64,000 nt of DNA from Nocardioides dokdonensis FR1436 (GTDB lineage Bacteria; Actinomycetota; Actinomycetes; Propionibacteriales; Nocardioidaceae). The position numbers and the translations under genes are program-made. Of the stretch, positions 44,088 to 57,178 are shown in pieces. The DNA is taken from assembly GCF_001653335.1 (NCBI RefSeq), contig NZ_CP015079.1, positions 4,092,001 to 4,156,000 on the forward strand, given 5' to 3'. How positions within the stretch are numbered: the stretch's first letter is position 1; every line of letters starts with the position of its first letter. The notes under the pieces are model-generated. The model made no database searches. It saw only the letters and a program-made list of their open reading frames with translations, and was not told the DNA's origin.

Positions 44088-45158
44088 ATGACGTCGACCC
44101 TGCGCACCCTGCTCGCCGGACTGGTCGTCGGAGCGCTCACCGGCGCGCTGGTCGGAGCCGTGGCCGGACAGGCCGTGGCCGGGCCGGCCGGCGAGCAGCG
44201 CGTGATCTCCCGCCAGGTCGCCTTCGACCTGGTCAACACCAACGACACCGACCTCCTGTGCGTGCCCGACGGCCAGGACTACACCGTCACCGCGCGGCTG
44301 GTCGGCCCCCGGGGCGACGTGCTGGGCCTCGACGGCGCCAACCGCATCAACGTCCTGGTCCACGATGCCGGCACCGGCGGCTGGTTCTGGGGCCTCGACT
44401 CCCCCCGTCGCTTCGACTACGCCCGCAAGCTGGCCCAGCGCGGCGAGACCTCGCTGGTGCTCACGCGGCTGGGCTACGACCAGAACGCCCTCGACTCGGG
44501 CCGCGACACCTGCCTCGGCGCGCAGGCCACGATGCTGCACCAGGTCGTCCAGCACCTGAAGTCCGGCAACTTCCGCTTCACCGGCCCGGTGGGCACCACG
44601 ACGCCGGCTGCCGGTCACGTGGTCGTCCACGGCCACGGGCTCGGCGCCGCCGTCGCCCAGCTCGAGGCCTCGACCTTCGACGACGTCGAGGGTCTGGTCC
44701 TCATGTCGTGGACCGACAACCGGTTCTCGCAGCGTGCGGTCCAGGAGTCCCTCCGCCAGGGCGTGACCTGCCTCGGCGCCGACTACGTGGGCTTCGGCGA
44801 GACCCGCCGGGACTTCCGCGAGCTCCTGTTCGCCTCCGCGCCGGCGCGGGTCCAGCGCACCGCCGTCCGCCAGCGCAACGACGTCCCCTGCGGCGACGTC
44901 CTCAGCCTCGCGGGCATGGTCACCAGCCTCGCGCTCGACACCGGCTCCATCGAGGCTCCCGCGCTGCTCCTCTTCGGCGCGGACGACGCACGGATCCGCG
45001 ACGGTGCCGCCGAGGAGCAGGCCGGCCGCTTCCGGTCCAGCTCCGCTGTGCGCACCCGCACCTTCCCCGGCACCGGCAGCGCGCTGCCCCTCGAGCAGCG
45101 GGCCCCTCAGGTCCGCCGCGAGGTGCTCTCCTTCCTCAGCACCCTGCGCCTGAGCTGA
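44088..45158 (+). CDS. Exported alpha/beta-hydrolase-fold protein lacking the serine nucleophile
   Basis: 356 residues from ATG 44088. A signal peptide or anchor (LLAGLVVGALTGALVGAVAGQAVAGPAG) precedes a hydrolase-like fold. VTARLVGPRGDVLGLDGANRINVLVHDAGTGGWFWGL fits strands 3-4 with the oxyanion turn. VVVHGHGLGAAVAQLEA is the nucleophile elbow, but G-H-G-L-G stands where G-H-S-x-G is expected. LLFGADDARI resembles the acid strand and FPGTGSALPLE takes the place of the catalytic His loop. Two of three triad residues thus seem altered, so it may be a binding or structural protein rather than an esterase. The message is predicted leaderless. Confidence 0.75.
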   Translation: MTSTLRTLLAGLVVGALTGALVGAVAGQAVAGPAGEQRVISRQVAFDLVNTNDTDLLCVPDGQDYTVTARLVGPRGDVLGLDGANRINVLVHDAGTGGWFWGLDSPRRFDYARKLAQRGETSLVLTRLGYDQNALDSGRDTCLGAQATMLHQVVQHLKSGNFRFTGPVGTTTPAAGHVVVHGHGLGAAVAQLEASTFDDVEGLVLMSWTDNRFSQRAVQESLRQGVTCLGADYVGFGETRRDFRELLFASAPARVQRTAVRQRNDVPCGDVLSLAGMVTSLALDTGSIEAPALLLFGADDARIRDGAAEEQAGRFRSSSAVRTRTFPGTGSALPLEQRAPQVRREVLSFLSTLRLS

Positions 45159-45220
45159 CCCACCGCCGTTCGAGCGTCGTCCCCGTCGGTCGAGCGGCGT
45201 ACGGCGACCGGTCAGCTCAC

Positions 45221-45270
45221 CGGGCCTCGACGACGCTCCTCGCTGGCGCTCGTCACTGCTCGACCACCAG
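45221..45270. repeat. REP-like intergenic inverted-repeat sequence
   Basis: The stretch CCTCGACGACGCTCCTCGCTGGCGCTCGTCACTGCTCGACCACCAG, between convergent genes, resembles the short CGAC/CTCG-rich palindromic repeats scattered in Nocardioides intergenic DNA. GACGACGCTC (45229-45238) is also the complement of GAGCGTCGTC (45172-45181), so the whole spacer can fold into a long imperfect hairpin and may terminate both genes. Confidence 0.4.
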
Positions 45271-45276
45271 CGCAGA

Positions 45277-47304
<2,028 letters not shown>

Positions 47305-47310
47305 GCACAG

Positions 47311-47316
47311 AGGGTA
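47311..47316 (-). promoter_or_regulatory. -10 hexamer of the leaderless meaA promoter
   Basis: On the minus strand TACCCT is 6 bases before ATG 47304. Just upstream the imperfect palindrome GGTTACC...GGAACC (about 47320-47340) shares GGTTACC with the ccr promoter. Confidence 0.5.
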
Positions 47317-47384
47317 GAACGGTTCCTACGCGCTGGTAACCGGTGGACGTGTGGTCTATCCGACACCGGGGCGTCGGACCTGGG

Positions 47385-47690
47385 TCAGGCCGGCACCGCG
47401 GCGCGGTCCAGGTCGACCACCCGGATCAGGTGCGAGAGGTGCAGCAGCCGTCGTACGGCGGGGCCGCAGCCGCGCAGCGTCAGGTGCCGTCCCTCGAGGT
47501 CGGCGCTGCGGCTGGCCACGGCCAGCACCTTCAGCGCGGTGAGGTCGACGACCTCGACCGCGGTCAGGTCGACCACGACGTGGTCGTGGGCGCCCAGGTG
47601 GTCGTAGACGGCCGCCCGGACCTCGGTGGTGCTGCGCACGTCGAAGTCGCCGTGCAGCCGCACGACGGCTCCCTCGGTGGTGATCTGCAT
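47385..47690 (-). CDS. STAS domain protein (anti-sigma factor antagonist-like)
   Basis: 101 residues from ATG 47690 with GGGAGG upstream. It is a single STAS domain: VVRLHGDFDVRSTTEVRAAVYDHL, VVVDLTAVEVVDLTALKVLAVASRSADLEGRHLTLRGC and AVRRLLHLSHLIRVVDLD. At the phosphorylation site the usual D-S-S/T-G is D-L-T, so Thr could take the role of Ser. Partners would be an anti-sigma kinase encoded elsewhere. It lies between meaA and the PduO gene and is divergent from the latter. Confidence 0.85.
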   Translation of the reverse strand: MQITTEGAVVRLHGDFDVRSTTEVRAAVYDHLGAHDHVVVDLTAVEVVDLTALKVLAVASRSADLEGRHLTLRGCGPAVRRLLHLSHLIRVVDLDRAAVPA

Positions 47691-47829
47691 GTGGTCCTCC
47701 CGTGCGTCCCGCTGCCCGATCTCCCGATAGACCGGGGCGCTCCGACGTCGTCCTCACCCACCATGACGCGTCAGCGGCCCGGAAGGTTGCACCGATCGGA
47801 CACTTTTCGTCACGTGTCGTCGTGCTGGC

Positions 47830-47835
47830 TACCCT
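47830..47835 (+). promoter_or_regulatory. -10 hexamer of the leaderless PduO promoter
   Basis: TACCCT is followed by 6 bases and ATG 47842. The same hexamer and spacing drive meaA, the likely consumer of the cofactor. Confidence 0.5.
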
Positions 47836-47841
47836 TCGTCC

Positions 47842-48414
47842 ATGGTCAACCTGACGCGCATCTACACCCGGACCGGCGACGCCGGTGAGACCCGACTCGG
47901 CGACATGAGCGTCACCACGAAGACCGACACCCGGCTCCAGGCCTACGCCGACGTCGACGAGGCCAACGCCCAGCTCGGGCTCGCTGTGGCCCAGGGCGAC
48001 TTCGAGGACGACGTCGTGAAGGTGCTCGTCCACGTGCAGAACGACCTCTTCGACGTGGGTGCGGACTTCTGCACCCCGATCGTCGCGGACCCCGAGTACC
48101 CGCCACTGCGGATCACCCAGGACTACGTCGACCGCCTCGAGGGCTGGTGCGACCACTACAACGAGCACCTGGAGAAGCTGCGCTCCTTCATCCTGTCCGG
48201 CGGCACCGTGGGCGGGGCCCAGCTGCACGTCGCGCGCACCGTCGTACGTCGTGCGGAGCGGTCGGCCTGGTCGGCGCACGCCGAGCACGGCGAGACGATG
48301 AACCCGCTGGCCATCACCTACCTCAACCGGCTCTCGGACCTGGTCTTCATCCTGGCCCGCTACACGAACCGTGAGCAGGGCGACGTGCTGTGGGTGCCCG
48401 GCGGGTCGCGCTGA
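47842..48414 (+). CDS. Cob(I)yrinic acid a,c-diamide / cob(I)alamin adenosyltransferase, PduO type
   Basis: 190 residues from ATG 47842. PduO-type enzymes attach the 5'-deoxyadenosyl group to cobalamin. The ATP-binding N-terminus RIYTRTGDAGETRLGD, the helix RLQAYADVDEANAQLG, RTVVRRAERSAW and LNRLSDLVFILARY are all present. The product adenosylcobalamin is the cofactor of MeaA encoded nearby. In mycobacteria a PduO gene also lies just beyond atpC and the DUF2550 gene, so its position is conserved. Its 3' end overlaps the oppositely transcribed MFS gene by 68 bases. Confidence 0.94.
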   Translation: MVNLTRIYTRTGDAGETRLGDMSVTTKTDTRLQAYADVDEANAQLGLAVAQGDFEDDVVKVLVHVQNDLFDVGADFCTPIVADPEYPPLRITQDYVDRLEGWCDHYNEHLEKLRSFILSGGTVGGAQLHVARTVVRRAERSAWSAHAEHGETMNPLAITYLNRLSDLVFILARYTNREQGDVLWVPGGSR

Positions 48415-49570
48415 CGCCGGCGGCTGCCGGCACCATCAGCACGGCCACCACGAGCAGCACCTCGAGGGTGCCGACCCGGTCGGCGAGCCGACCGAGCAGG
48501 GGTGGTCCCGCGAGGAACGCCCCGTAGCCGATGGTGGCGACCACCGAGACCCGCAGCGCAGCACCCTCCGGGTCGTCGGCGGCGGCGCTCATGCCCACCG
48601 GGAAGCCCAACGACGCCCCGAGGCCCCACACCAGGATCCCGACGGCCACCAGCGGCAGCGACGCCCCCAGCACCGTGAGCAGCACCCCGGCCCCTGCGAG
48701 CGCCGTGCTGGCCCACAGGACCGGCGCGCGTCCCCACCGGTCCAGGAGCACCGGGCCCACCAGCCGTCCGGTGGTCATGGCCACGACGAAGAGCCCGAAG
48801 CCGGCCACGCCGACCCAGTGCTGGACCCCGTAGCCGTCGATCAGCGCGAGCGAGAGCCAGTCGTTGGCGGTGCCCTCGACCATCGCGAAGGCCATCACCA
48901 TCACCCCGATCGCGAGCGTGCGCGGCTCGGTCCACGGCGAGGCGCGGCGGACGGGCCCGTCCTCCCCCGACCCGGCCCCGTCCACGGGTCGGCGGGTGGG
49001 CAGGTAGCGGGCGCCGCTGCGCCAGGCGAGGACCAGGGCCAGGCCACTCACGACGAGCAGGTGGGCCAGCAGCGGCACCCCCGCGGCCAGGACCGCCACC
49101 CCGACGCCGGCGCCGATGATCGAACCCAGGCTCCACCCGGCGTGGAACCGCGGCATGATCGTGCGGGCCAGGCGCCGCTCCACCTCGGCCGCCTCCACGT
49201 TCATGGCCACGTCCCACACGCCCGTCCCGGCACCGTGCACGAACAGCCCGAGGGTGGTCAGGGGCAGCGATCCGAGAGTCGCGCCGGCGGCGGCGACGCC
49301 GAGACCGCAGGTGTCGAGCCCGGCCCCCAGCCGCACCGTGCGCGCCGCGCCGGCGCGGGCGATCACGTGACCGGTGGTGGGCAGGGCCAGCATCGAACCG
49401 ACGGCCACCGCCAGCAGCAGCAGGCCCAGGGCGGTGTTGCTCAGCGCGAGCCGCTCGCGCAGGTCCGGCAGGCGCGCGACCAGGGAGGCGAAGACCAGCC
49501 CGTTCAGCACGAAGGTCCATGCCACGGCGTGGCGGGCGTCCTGCAGGGCGTCCCGCGACCGACCGGTCAC
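48347..49570 (-). CDS. MFS transporter
   Basis: 407 residues from GTG 49570. Twelve membrane segments occur in two halves separated by a charged loop (about 205-235). Early LVFASLVARLPDLRERLALSNTALGLLLLAVAVGSML and the interdomain-like DRWGRAPVLWAS motif match fucose-permease/YbjJ-like MFS proteins. The conserved GTGVWDVAMNVEAAEVER and FHAGWSLGSIIGA stretches are typical of that subgroup. The substrate is unknown. The final codons overlap the end of the PduO gene tail-to-tail. Confidence 0.88.
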   Translation of the reverse strand: MTGRSRDALQDARHAVAWTFVLNGLVFASLVARLPDLRERLALSNTALGLLLLAVAVGSMLALPTTGHVIARAGAARTVRLGAGLDTCGLGVAAAGATLGSLPLTTLGLFVHGAGTGVWDVAMNVEAAEVERRLARTIMPRFHAGWSLGSIIGAGVGVAVLAAGVPLLAHLLVVSGLALVLAWRSGARYLPTRRPVDGAGSGEDGPVRRASPWTEPRTLAIGVMVMAFAMVEGTANDWLSLALIDGYGVQHWVGVAGFGLFVVAMTTGRLVGPVLLDRWGRAPVLWASTALAGAGVLLTVLGASLPLVAVGILVWGLGASLGFPVGMSAAADDPEGAALRVSVVATIGYGAFLAGPPLLGRLADRVGTLEVLLVVAVLMVPAAAGVSATRRAPTARRPAHGSCSGPG

Positions 49571-49586
49571 CGAGCCGCTCCCGACC

Positions 49587-50033
49587 TCAGCGCGAGCCGG
49601 GCATCTCAGCGCCCGGCGGACGCGCCTCGAGCCAGGACTGGAACCCCGTGAGGGAGCTGGTGCCCATCGCCAGCTCGACGATGCCGTCGTCGCTGCGACA
49701 CACGATCACCACGTGGTCGGGGAAGAGCGCGGACTGCTCCGGGCCCTCGGGCGCCCGACGCTCCTCGTAGGTCAGCTCGGTGCGCTGCCAGCAGCGCTTG
49801 GCGCGCGGGGACAGGGAGAAGATGCGGAACCACTCCAGCTGCTCGCCGGAGTAGCGGCCGATGCCGAGAAGCCAACCGCGTCCGGCCCTGTCGGACCGGA
49901 CGCGGTGGCTGAGCTCGAAGGTGCCGCCGTCACGGGCGATCACCCGGCGACGCACGACGAGGGCGAGGCCGTAGAGGAGCACGAGGACCAGGAGCACACC
50001 GGCTGCATCGAGCAGCCACTGCCACACCGGCAT
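49587..50033 (-). CDS. DUF2550 family membrane protein
   Basis: 148 residues from ATG 50033 with AGGGGG about 7 bases upstream (a TTG at 50051 is in frame but lies in the terminator arm). One N-terminal membrane segment (LLDAAGVLLVLVLLYGLALVV) is followed by a cytoplasmic beta-rich domain: GTFELSHRV, GRGWLLGIGRYSGEQLEWFRIFSLSPRAKRCW and GIVELAMGTSSLTGFQSWLEARPPGA. This family occurs directly downstream of atpC in many actinobacteria, as here. Its role is unknown; conservation of position hints at a link to ATP synthase or envelope energetics. Confidence 0.88.
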   Translation of the reverse strand: MPVWQWLLDAAGVLLVLVLLYGLALVVRRRVIARDGGTFELSHRVRSDRAGRGWLLGIGRYSGEQLEWFRIFSLSPRAKRCWQRTELTYEERRAPEGPEQSALFPDHVVIVCRSDDGIVELAMGTSSLTGFQSWLEARPPGAEMPGSR

Positions 50034-50051
50034 CCACGTCCCCCTGCCCAA

Positions 50052-50096
50052 GTCCCGACCGTGCTGAGGGCATCACCCTAGCGGCACGGTCGGGAC
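50052..50096 (-). terminator. Terminator hairpin of the ATP synthase operon
   Basis: Arms GTCCCGACCGTGC and GCACGGTCGGGAC are perfect 13-base complements around a loop that itself contains AGGG/CCCT. It begins 15 bases after the atpC stop and ends before the DUF2550 start. Confidence 0.75.
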
Positions 50097-50110
50097 CTCG
50101 GACGGTCGGG

Positions 50111-50508
50111 TCAGCCGGCCTTCTCGACCGCACGGATACGGGCGGAGGCACGACGGATCTCGACCTCACGCTCGTCCCCGGTGGGCAGGCCCTCGGCTGC
50201 CGCGAGGGCAGCCTTGGCCTCGTCGATGTGGATCTCCTCGGCCAGCAGGGCGTGCTGGCTGAGGATCGAGACCCGGTCATCAGCGACCGAGATGAACCCA
50301 CCGTCGACCACGGCGTGCACGATCCCGTCCTCGGCTGCGATCTCCACCTCGGCGTCGATCAGCAGCGACAGCAGCGGGGCGTGACCCGCCAGCACGCCGA
50401 TGTCGCCCTCGGTCGTACGGGCGATGACCATCGACGCCGCGCCGGACCACACGGTCCGGTGCGCCGCGACGAGCTCGACGTGCAGCCCGGTGCCGACGTC
50501 GCGTGCCA

Positions 50509-50509
<1 letters not shown>
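50111..50509 (-). CDS. atpC: ATP synthase epsilon subunit
   Basis: 132 residues from ATG 50509, overlapping the atpD stop by one base. The N-terminal beta-sandwich is complete (LHVELVAAHRTVWSGAASMVIARTTEGDIGVLAGHAPLLSLL; VVDGGFISVADDRVSILSQHA). The C-terminal helical hairpin (EAKAALAAAEGLPTGDEREVEIRRASARIRAVEK) is present, with the alpha-helices that regulate hydrolysis in bacteria. It is the last gene of the operon and belongs to the F1 central stalk with gamma. Confidence 0.96.
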
Positions 50510-51972
<1,463 letters not shown>

Positions 51973-51981
51973 TCACTCCAC

Positions 51982-52896
51982 TTATTCGGCACCGGCGTTG
52001 GCGTCGGCGAGCGCGTTGACGCCACCCACGATCTCGCTGATTTCCTGAGTAATGCCGGCTTGGCGGGCCTGGTTGGCGATGCGGGTGTACTTCTTGATCA
52101 GCTCTTCGGCGTTGTCCGTCGCGGACTTCATCGCCTTCTGGCGTGCGGCGAGCTCGGAAGCCGCCGACTGCAGGAGGCAGAAGAAGATGCGGGACTGGAC
52201 GTACTGCGGCAGCAGTCCGTCGAGCACCGCCTCCGGTGAGGGCTCGAACTCGTAGAGGGGCAACAGCTCGGACTCCTCGGGAGCCTCCGTGCCCTCCACG
52301 ACCTCCAGCGGCAGCAGTCGCACCGCCGTCGGCTCCTGGGTGAGCATCGAGACGAAGCGCGTGTAGACGACGTGGACCTCGTCCGCGTCACCCTCCTCGC
52401 CCTGCTCGCGCAGGAACCGCTCGATGAGGGTCTCCCCCACCTCGACCGCGACGTCGTACGACGGCTGGTCGGAGAATCCCGTCCAGGCCTGCTCGACCGG
52501 GCGCTCGCGGAACTTGTAGTAGGCCACGCCCTTGCGACCGCAGATGAAGGTGTCGATCTCCTTGCCCTCGTCGCGCAGTCGCTCGGCGAGGCGCTCGGCC
52601 TCCTTGAGCACGCTCGAGGAGTAGGCCCCGGCCAGACCACGGTCGCTGGTGACGATGAGGACGGCGGCCCGCTTGGGGTTCTCCTCCTCCTTCGTCAACG
52701 GGTGGTCGACGTTCGCGAACGTCGCCACCGCCGACACGGCCCGGGTCAGCTCGCGGGCGTAGGGCGCTGCCGCCTGGGCCCGCTGCTGCGCCTTGATGAT
52801 CCGGGACGCAGCAATGAGCTCCATGGCGCGGGTGATCTTCTTCATCGACTGCGTCGACTTGATCCTCGCGCGGTACTCACGCAGCGATACGGCCAT
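51982..52896 (-). CDS. atpG: ATP synthase gamma subunit
   Basis: 304 residues from ATG 52896, two bases after the atpA stop. The N-terminal helix [30 protein letters not shown] and C-terminal helix [37 protein letters not shown] form the rotor coiled coil, with [23 protein letters not shown] globular part between. An acidic insert (about 195-215, EEGDADEV and [18 protein letters not shown]) is typical of actinobacteria. Confidence 0.97.
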   Translation of the reverse strand: MAVSLREYRARIKSTQSMKKITRAMELIAASRIIKAQQRAQAAAPYARELTRAVSAVATFANVDHPLTKEEENPKRAAVLIVTSDRGLAGAYSSSVLKEAERLAERLRDEGKEIDTFICGRKGVAYYKFRERPVEQAWTGFSDQPSYDVAVEVGETLIERFLREQGEEGDADEVHVVYTRFVSMLTQEPTAVRLLPLEVVEGTEAPEESELLPLYEFEPSPEAVLDGLLPQYVQSRIFFCLLQSAASELAARQKAMKSATDNAEELIKKYTRIANQARQAGITQEISEIVGGVNALADANAGAE

Positions 52897-52898
52897 GG

Positions 52899-54536
52899 TC
52901 AGCCCCGCTTCTGCTTGACGATCTGCTCCTGGCCGAGCTCGTCGTCCTCGAGCGCACCGGCGTCGGCCTCGTGGCCGACCTTGACGGAACCGCCGTCAGA
53001 GGTCTCGAACTGGTCCAGGAAGGAGTCGTACGCGCTGGCCACGCCGTCCTCGTCCTCGAACTTCTTCGACTCGCGGATGCCGGCCAGGAGACCGTCGTGC
53101 GAGCGGTGGAGGTAGTCGAGGAACTCCTGCTCGAAGCGCAGGACGTCGCCGACGGGGACGCGGTCGAGACGACCACTGGTGCCCAGCCACAGCGAGACCG
53201 TCATGTCCTCGAGGGGGTAGGGCGAGTAGGCCGACTGCTTGAGCAGCGCCATCAGGCGCTGGCCGCGGTCGAGCTGCTGGCGCGAGGCCGCGTCGAGGTC
53301 GGAGGCGAACATCGCGAACGCCTCCATCGCGCGGAACTGGGCCAGGTCGACCTTGAGCGAACCGGTGACGGCCTTCATCGCCTTGGTCATGGCCGCGCCA
53401 CCCACACGCGAGACCGACACACCGACGTCGATGGCCGGGCGCTGGTTGGCGGCGAACAGGTCCGACTGCAGGAAGATCTGGCCGTCGGTGATCGAGATGA
53501 CGTTGGTCGGGATGAACGCCGAGACGTCGTTGGCCTTGGTCTCGATGATCGGCAGGCCGGTCATCGAGCCCGCGCCCAGCTCGTCGGAGAGCTTCGCGCA
53601 CCGCTCGAGCAGCCTGCTGTGCAGGTAGAAGACGTCACCGGGGTAGGCCTCGCGGCCCGGCGGGCGACGCAGCAGCAGCGACACGGCACGGTAGGCCTCG
53701 GCCTGCTTGGTCAGGTCGTCGAACACGATGAGGACGTGCTTGCCGTCGTACATCCACTGCTGGCCGATGGCCGAGCCGGTGTACGGGGCGAGGTACTTGA
53801 AGCCCGCGCTGTCCGAGGCGGGCGAGGCGACGATGGTGGTGTACTCCAGCGCGCCGGCCTCCTCGAGGGCGCCACGCACCGAGGCGATGGTCGAGCCCTT
53901 CTGACCGATCGCGACGTAGATGCAGCGGACCTGCTTCGACGGGTCGCCCGACTCCCAGTTCTGCTTCTGGTTGATGATCGTGTCGATGGCGATCGTGGTC
54001 TTGCCGGTCGCGCGGTCACCGATGATCAGCTGGCGCTGGCCGCGCCCGATCGGGGTCAGGGCGTCGATCGCCTTGATGCCGGTCGCCATCGGCTCGTGCA
54101 CCGACTTGCGGTCCATGACCGTCGGCGCCTGCAGCTCCAGGGCACGACGCCCGGAGGCCTCGATGTCGCCCAGGCCGTCGATCGGCGTACCGAGCGGGTC
54201 GATGACGCGACCGAGGAAGTTGTCCCCGACCGGCACCGAGAGGATCTCGCCGGTGCGGCGCACGGGCTGACCCTCCTCGATCCCGTCGAAGTCACCGAGG
54301 ATGACGACGCCGATCTCACGGGTGTCGAGGTTCAGGGCCAGGCCACGGGTGCCGTCCTCGAACTCCAGCAGCTCGTTGGCCATGGCCGAGGGCAGCCCGC
54401 TGACGCGGGCGATGCCGTCACCGGCGGAGGCGACGTGGCCGACCTCTTCGCGGCTCGCCGCGTCGGGCTGGTAGTCGGCGACGTACTTGGCGAGCGCGTC
54501 ACGGATCTCGTCCGGACGGATGGAGAGCTCCGTCAT
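52899..54536 (-). CDS. atpA: ATP synthase alpha subunit
   Basis: 545 residues from ATG 54536 (GAGAAGG upstream). The non-catalytic nucleotide site [14 protein letters not shown], the arginine-finger region [16 protein letters not shown] and the N-terminal [13 protein letters not shown] segment are present. The chain is about 30 residues longer than E. coli AtpA. The extra C-terminal tail ([13 protein letters not shown]...[19 protein letters not shown]) is the actinobacterial extension; in mycobacteria this extension suppresses ATP hydrolysis. Confidence 0.98.
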   Translation of the reverse strand: MTELSIRPDEIRDALAKYVADYQPDAASREEVGHVASAGDGIARVSGLPSAMANELLEFEDGTRGLALNLDTREIGVVILGDFDGIEEGQPVRRTGEILSVPVGDNFLGRVIDPLGTPIDGLGDIEASGRRALELQAPTVMDRKSVHEPMATGIKAIDALTPIGRGQRQLIIGDRATGKTTIAIDTIINQKQNWESGDPSKQVRCIYVAIGQKGSTIASVRGALEEAGALEYTTIVASPASDSAGFKYLAPYTGSAIGQQWMYDGKHVLIVFDDLTKQAEAYRAVSLLLRRPPGREAYPGDVFYLHSRLLERCAKLSDELGAGSMTGLPIIETKANDVSAFIPTNVISITDGQIFLQSDLFAANQRPAIDVGVSVSRVGGAAMTKAMKAVTGSLKVDLAQFRAMEAFAMFASDLDAASRQQLDRGQRLMALLKQSAYSPYPLEDMTVSLWLGTSGRLDRVPVGDVLRFEQEFLDYLHRSHDGLLAGIRESKKFEDEDGVASAYDSFLDQFETSDGGSVKVGHEADAGALEDDELGQEQIVKQKRG

Positions 54537-54586
54537 CTTGGTGCCTTCTCTCTTGGGTCTCTACGAAGTCGGGTGGATGCGGTCGG

Positions 54587-55405
54587 TCAGCCGGCGAGGC
54601 GGCGGCGGGCGTCGTCGAGGCGGCTCGAGACCGTCCCGTCGATGACGTCGTCGCCGATCTCGACCCGGATGCCGCCGATCACGGCGGGGTCGACGACCAG
54701 ATTGAGGTGGACCGGGCGGCCGTACTGGCGCGACAGCGCGTCGGCCAGGCGGGCGCGCTCGTCCGCGGACAGCTCGCGGGCGGCCCGGACCGTCGCGACG
54801 CCCTCGTTCTGCACGGCGGCGACGACCTTCTGGTACTCGGCGAGCGCCACGCTGACCGTGCGGTAGGTGCCGGCCAGCGACTGCTTGACCAGCCGGACGG
54901 TGGACGGCAGCGCCTTGGCGGCGAGCAGGTCGTCGACCAGACGCGCCTTGTCGGCGTGCGACCGGGCCGGGTCGGAGAGCGCGTCGCGCAGCGACGGCTG
55001 CTCCTTGACGACCTGGCTGAACGCGAACAGCTCGTCGGCCAGGCGCTCGGCCTCCCCGACAGCGGCACGCACCAGCGCCACGACGCTGAGGTGCTCGAGA
55101 GCATCAGCGAGGTCGCGCGGGGCCCGCCAGCGGCGACCCACGGCCGCACGCAGGAGTCCGAGAGCCTGCTCCGACACCTTGCCGCCGAAGACCTCGCCGA
55201 CGACGCCGGTCTTGGCCTCGGCAGCGACCGAGCCGTCGGTGGCGAAACGGCGCAGCGCGCCCTCACCGCGCAGGCTGGTGGCGACCGAGAAGAGGTCCCC
55301 ACTGACCTGGGTGGCGACGTCCGGCGAGCCGGAGACCAGGGTCTCCAGCTCACCGATCAGCGTGGCGACGGCGTCGGCCGAGGCTCCGCGGAAGTCCGAG
55401 GTCAT
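54587..55405 (-). CDS. atpH: ATP synthase delta subunit
   Basis: 272 residues from ATG 55405, one base after atpF. It has the long actinobacterial form: an N-terminal helical domain ADAVATLIGELETLV...LRGEGALRRFATDG, the central LADELFAFSQVVKEQPSLRDALSDPA motif and the C-terminal VRAARELSADERARLADALSRQYGRPVHLNLVVDPAVIGGIRVEIGDDVIDGTV. It connects F1 to the peripheral stalk. Unlike in mycobacteria, it is not fused to a b-like subunit here. Confidence 0.96.
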   Translation of the reverse strand: MTSDFRGASADAVATLIGELETLVSGSPDVATQVSGDLFSVATSLRGEGALRRFATDGSVAAEAKTGVVGEVFGGKVSEQALGLLRAAVGRRWRAPRDLADALEHLSVVALVRAAVGEAERLADELFAFSQVVKEQPSLRDALSDPARSHADKARLVDDLLAAKALPSTVRLVKQSLAGTYRTVSVALAEYQKVVAAVQNEGVATVRAARELSADERARLADALSRQYGRPVHLNLVVDPAVIGGIRVEIGDDVIDGTVSSRLDDARRRLAG

Positions 55406-55406
55406 C

Positions 55407-55994
<588 letters not shown>

Positions 55995-56198
55995 TCAGAT
56001 GACGAACGCGAGGGCGATGCCGATGATGGCCAGCGCCTCGGCGAGGGCGAAGCCCAGGATGGCGATCGGCTGGAGGCGACCCTGCGCCTCGGGCTGGCGA
56101 GCCACACCGTTGATGTAGGCGGCGAAGATGAGACCGATGGCAAGACCCGGACCGACAGTCGCGAGACCGTAACCGAGCATGTTGAGAGAGCCGTCCAC
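55995..56198 (-). CDS. atpE: ATP synthase c subunit
   Basis: 67 residues from GTG 56198 (GGAAG upstream). Two membrane helices flank the polar loop [13 protein letters not shown]. The proton-carrying glutamate lies in [11 protein letters not shown] (about Glu53). The length and loop are standard for an H+-driven ring; a Na+-binding set is not seen. Confidence 0.96.
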   Translation of the reverse strand: MDGSLNMLGYGLATVGPGLAIGLIFAAYINGVARQPEAQGRLQPIAILGFALAEALAIIGIALAFVI

Positions 56199-56295
56199 GG
56201 CTTCTTCCTTTCGTTGGGCCCGCTGTGGGCCGGTGGGGATCTGGGATGTTCGTGGTGGTGCGGGTGGTGCAGGACGACCCCGGAGGGCCGCCGGA

Positions 56296-57120
56296 TCAGT
56301 GCTCGTCCGCCAGCGCGCTGGAGATGTACATCGCGGTGAGGAGGACGAAGACGTAGGCCTGGAGGAACATCACCAGCACCTCGAGGAAGGTGATGAGGAT
56401 GAACATCACCCAGGCGACGGGGCCGACGAGCTGCGTGAGGCCGGAGGTCTCGAACAGCAGGTACTCGCCGCCCAGGGCGAAGAGGATCAGCAGCATGTGG
56501 CCCGCGAACATGTTCGCGAACAGACGCAGGGCCAGCGTGACCGGCCGCACCAGGATGTTGGAGAAGAACTCCAGCGGGATCAGCAGGATCAGGATCGGGC
56601 CCCGGACACCGGCGGGCACGGTCTGCAGCTTGAAGTAGCCGCCGACACCGTGGCGGCGCATGCCGGCGACGTTGTAGACGACCCAGCTCAGCAGCGCCAG
56701 GGCGTAGGCCATGCCGACGCGGGAGAACGTCGGGAACTGGATGCCCGGGATGATCCCCATCAGGTTGTTGGCCAGGAGGAAGAAGAAGAGCGCGACCAGG
56801 TAGGGCACGAACGGCAGGAAGTCCTTGCTGCCGATGGTGTCGCGGGCCAGCGAGTTGCGCACGAAGCCGTAGCTGACCTCGCCGGCGTACTGGGCGCGGC
56901 CGGGGACCATCGCGCGCTTGCGGATCGAGTAGGCCAGCAGGCCGAAGACCAGCGCAGCGGCCAGCACCAGCTGAAGCATCGGCTTGGTGACGCCGAGGTA
57001 CATGGTCTCGCCGAGGAACTGGAAGGTCTTGTCCGCACCGATCGGCGGCAGGTTGAAGTCGCCAGGCCCCGGGGGGATGAACCCTTCGGTCCGGATGGCG
57101 CTCATCGCGGTGGCACTCAC
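56296..57120 (-). CDS. atpB: ATP synthase a subunit
   Basis: 274 residues from GTG 57120, favoured by AGGAGA four to five bases upstream over ATG 57105. Five to six membrane segments are seen. The essential Arg lies in [16 protein letters not shown], and the C-terminal helix [33 protein letters not shown] is complete. It forms the proton half-channels next to the c-ring. A 97-base spacer separates it from atpE; no gene lies in it. Confidence 0.96.
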   Translation of the reverse strand: MSATAMSAIRTEGFIPPGPGDFNLPPIGADKTFQFLGETMYLGVTKPMLQLVLAAALVFGLLAYSIRKRAMVPGRAQYAGEVSYGFVRNSLARDTIGSKDFLPFVPYLVALFFFLLANNLMGIIPGIQFPTFSRVGMAYALALLSWVVYNVAGMRRHGVGGYFKLQTVPAGVRGPILILLIPLEFFSNILVRPVTLALRLFANMFAGHMLLILFALGGEYLLFETSGLTQLVGPVAWVMFILITFLEVLVMFLQAYVFVLLTAMYISSALADEH

Positions 57121-57178
57121 GCTGTCTCCTGTGTCTGCCGCATTCTCAACTGGGCCGGCTGAGTCAACTGGTCGGGGT

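Noticed and set aside
47317..47384. Cobalamin riboswitch upstream of meaA
   Set aside because: No B12-box sequence is visible and the promoter lies 6 bases from the start, leaving no leader.
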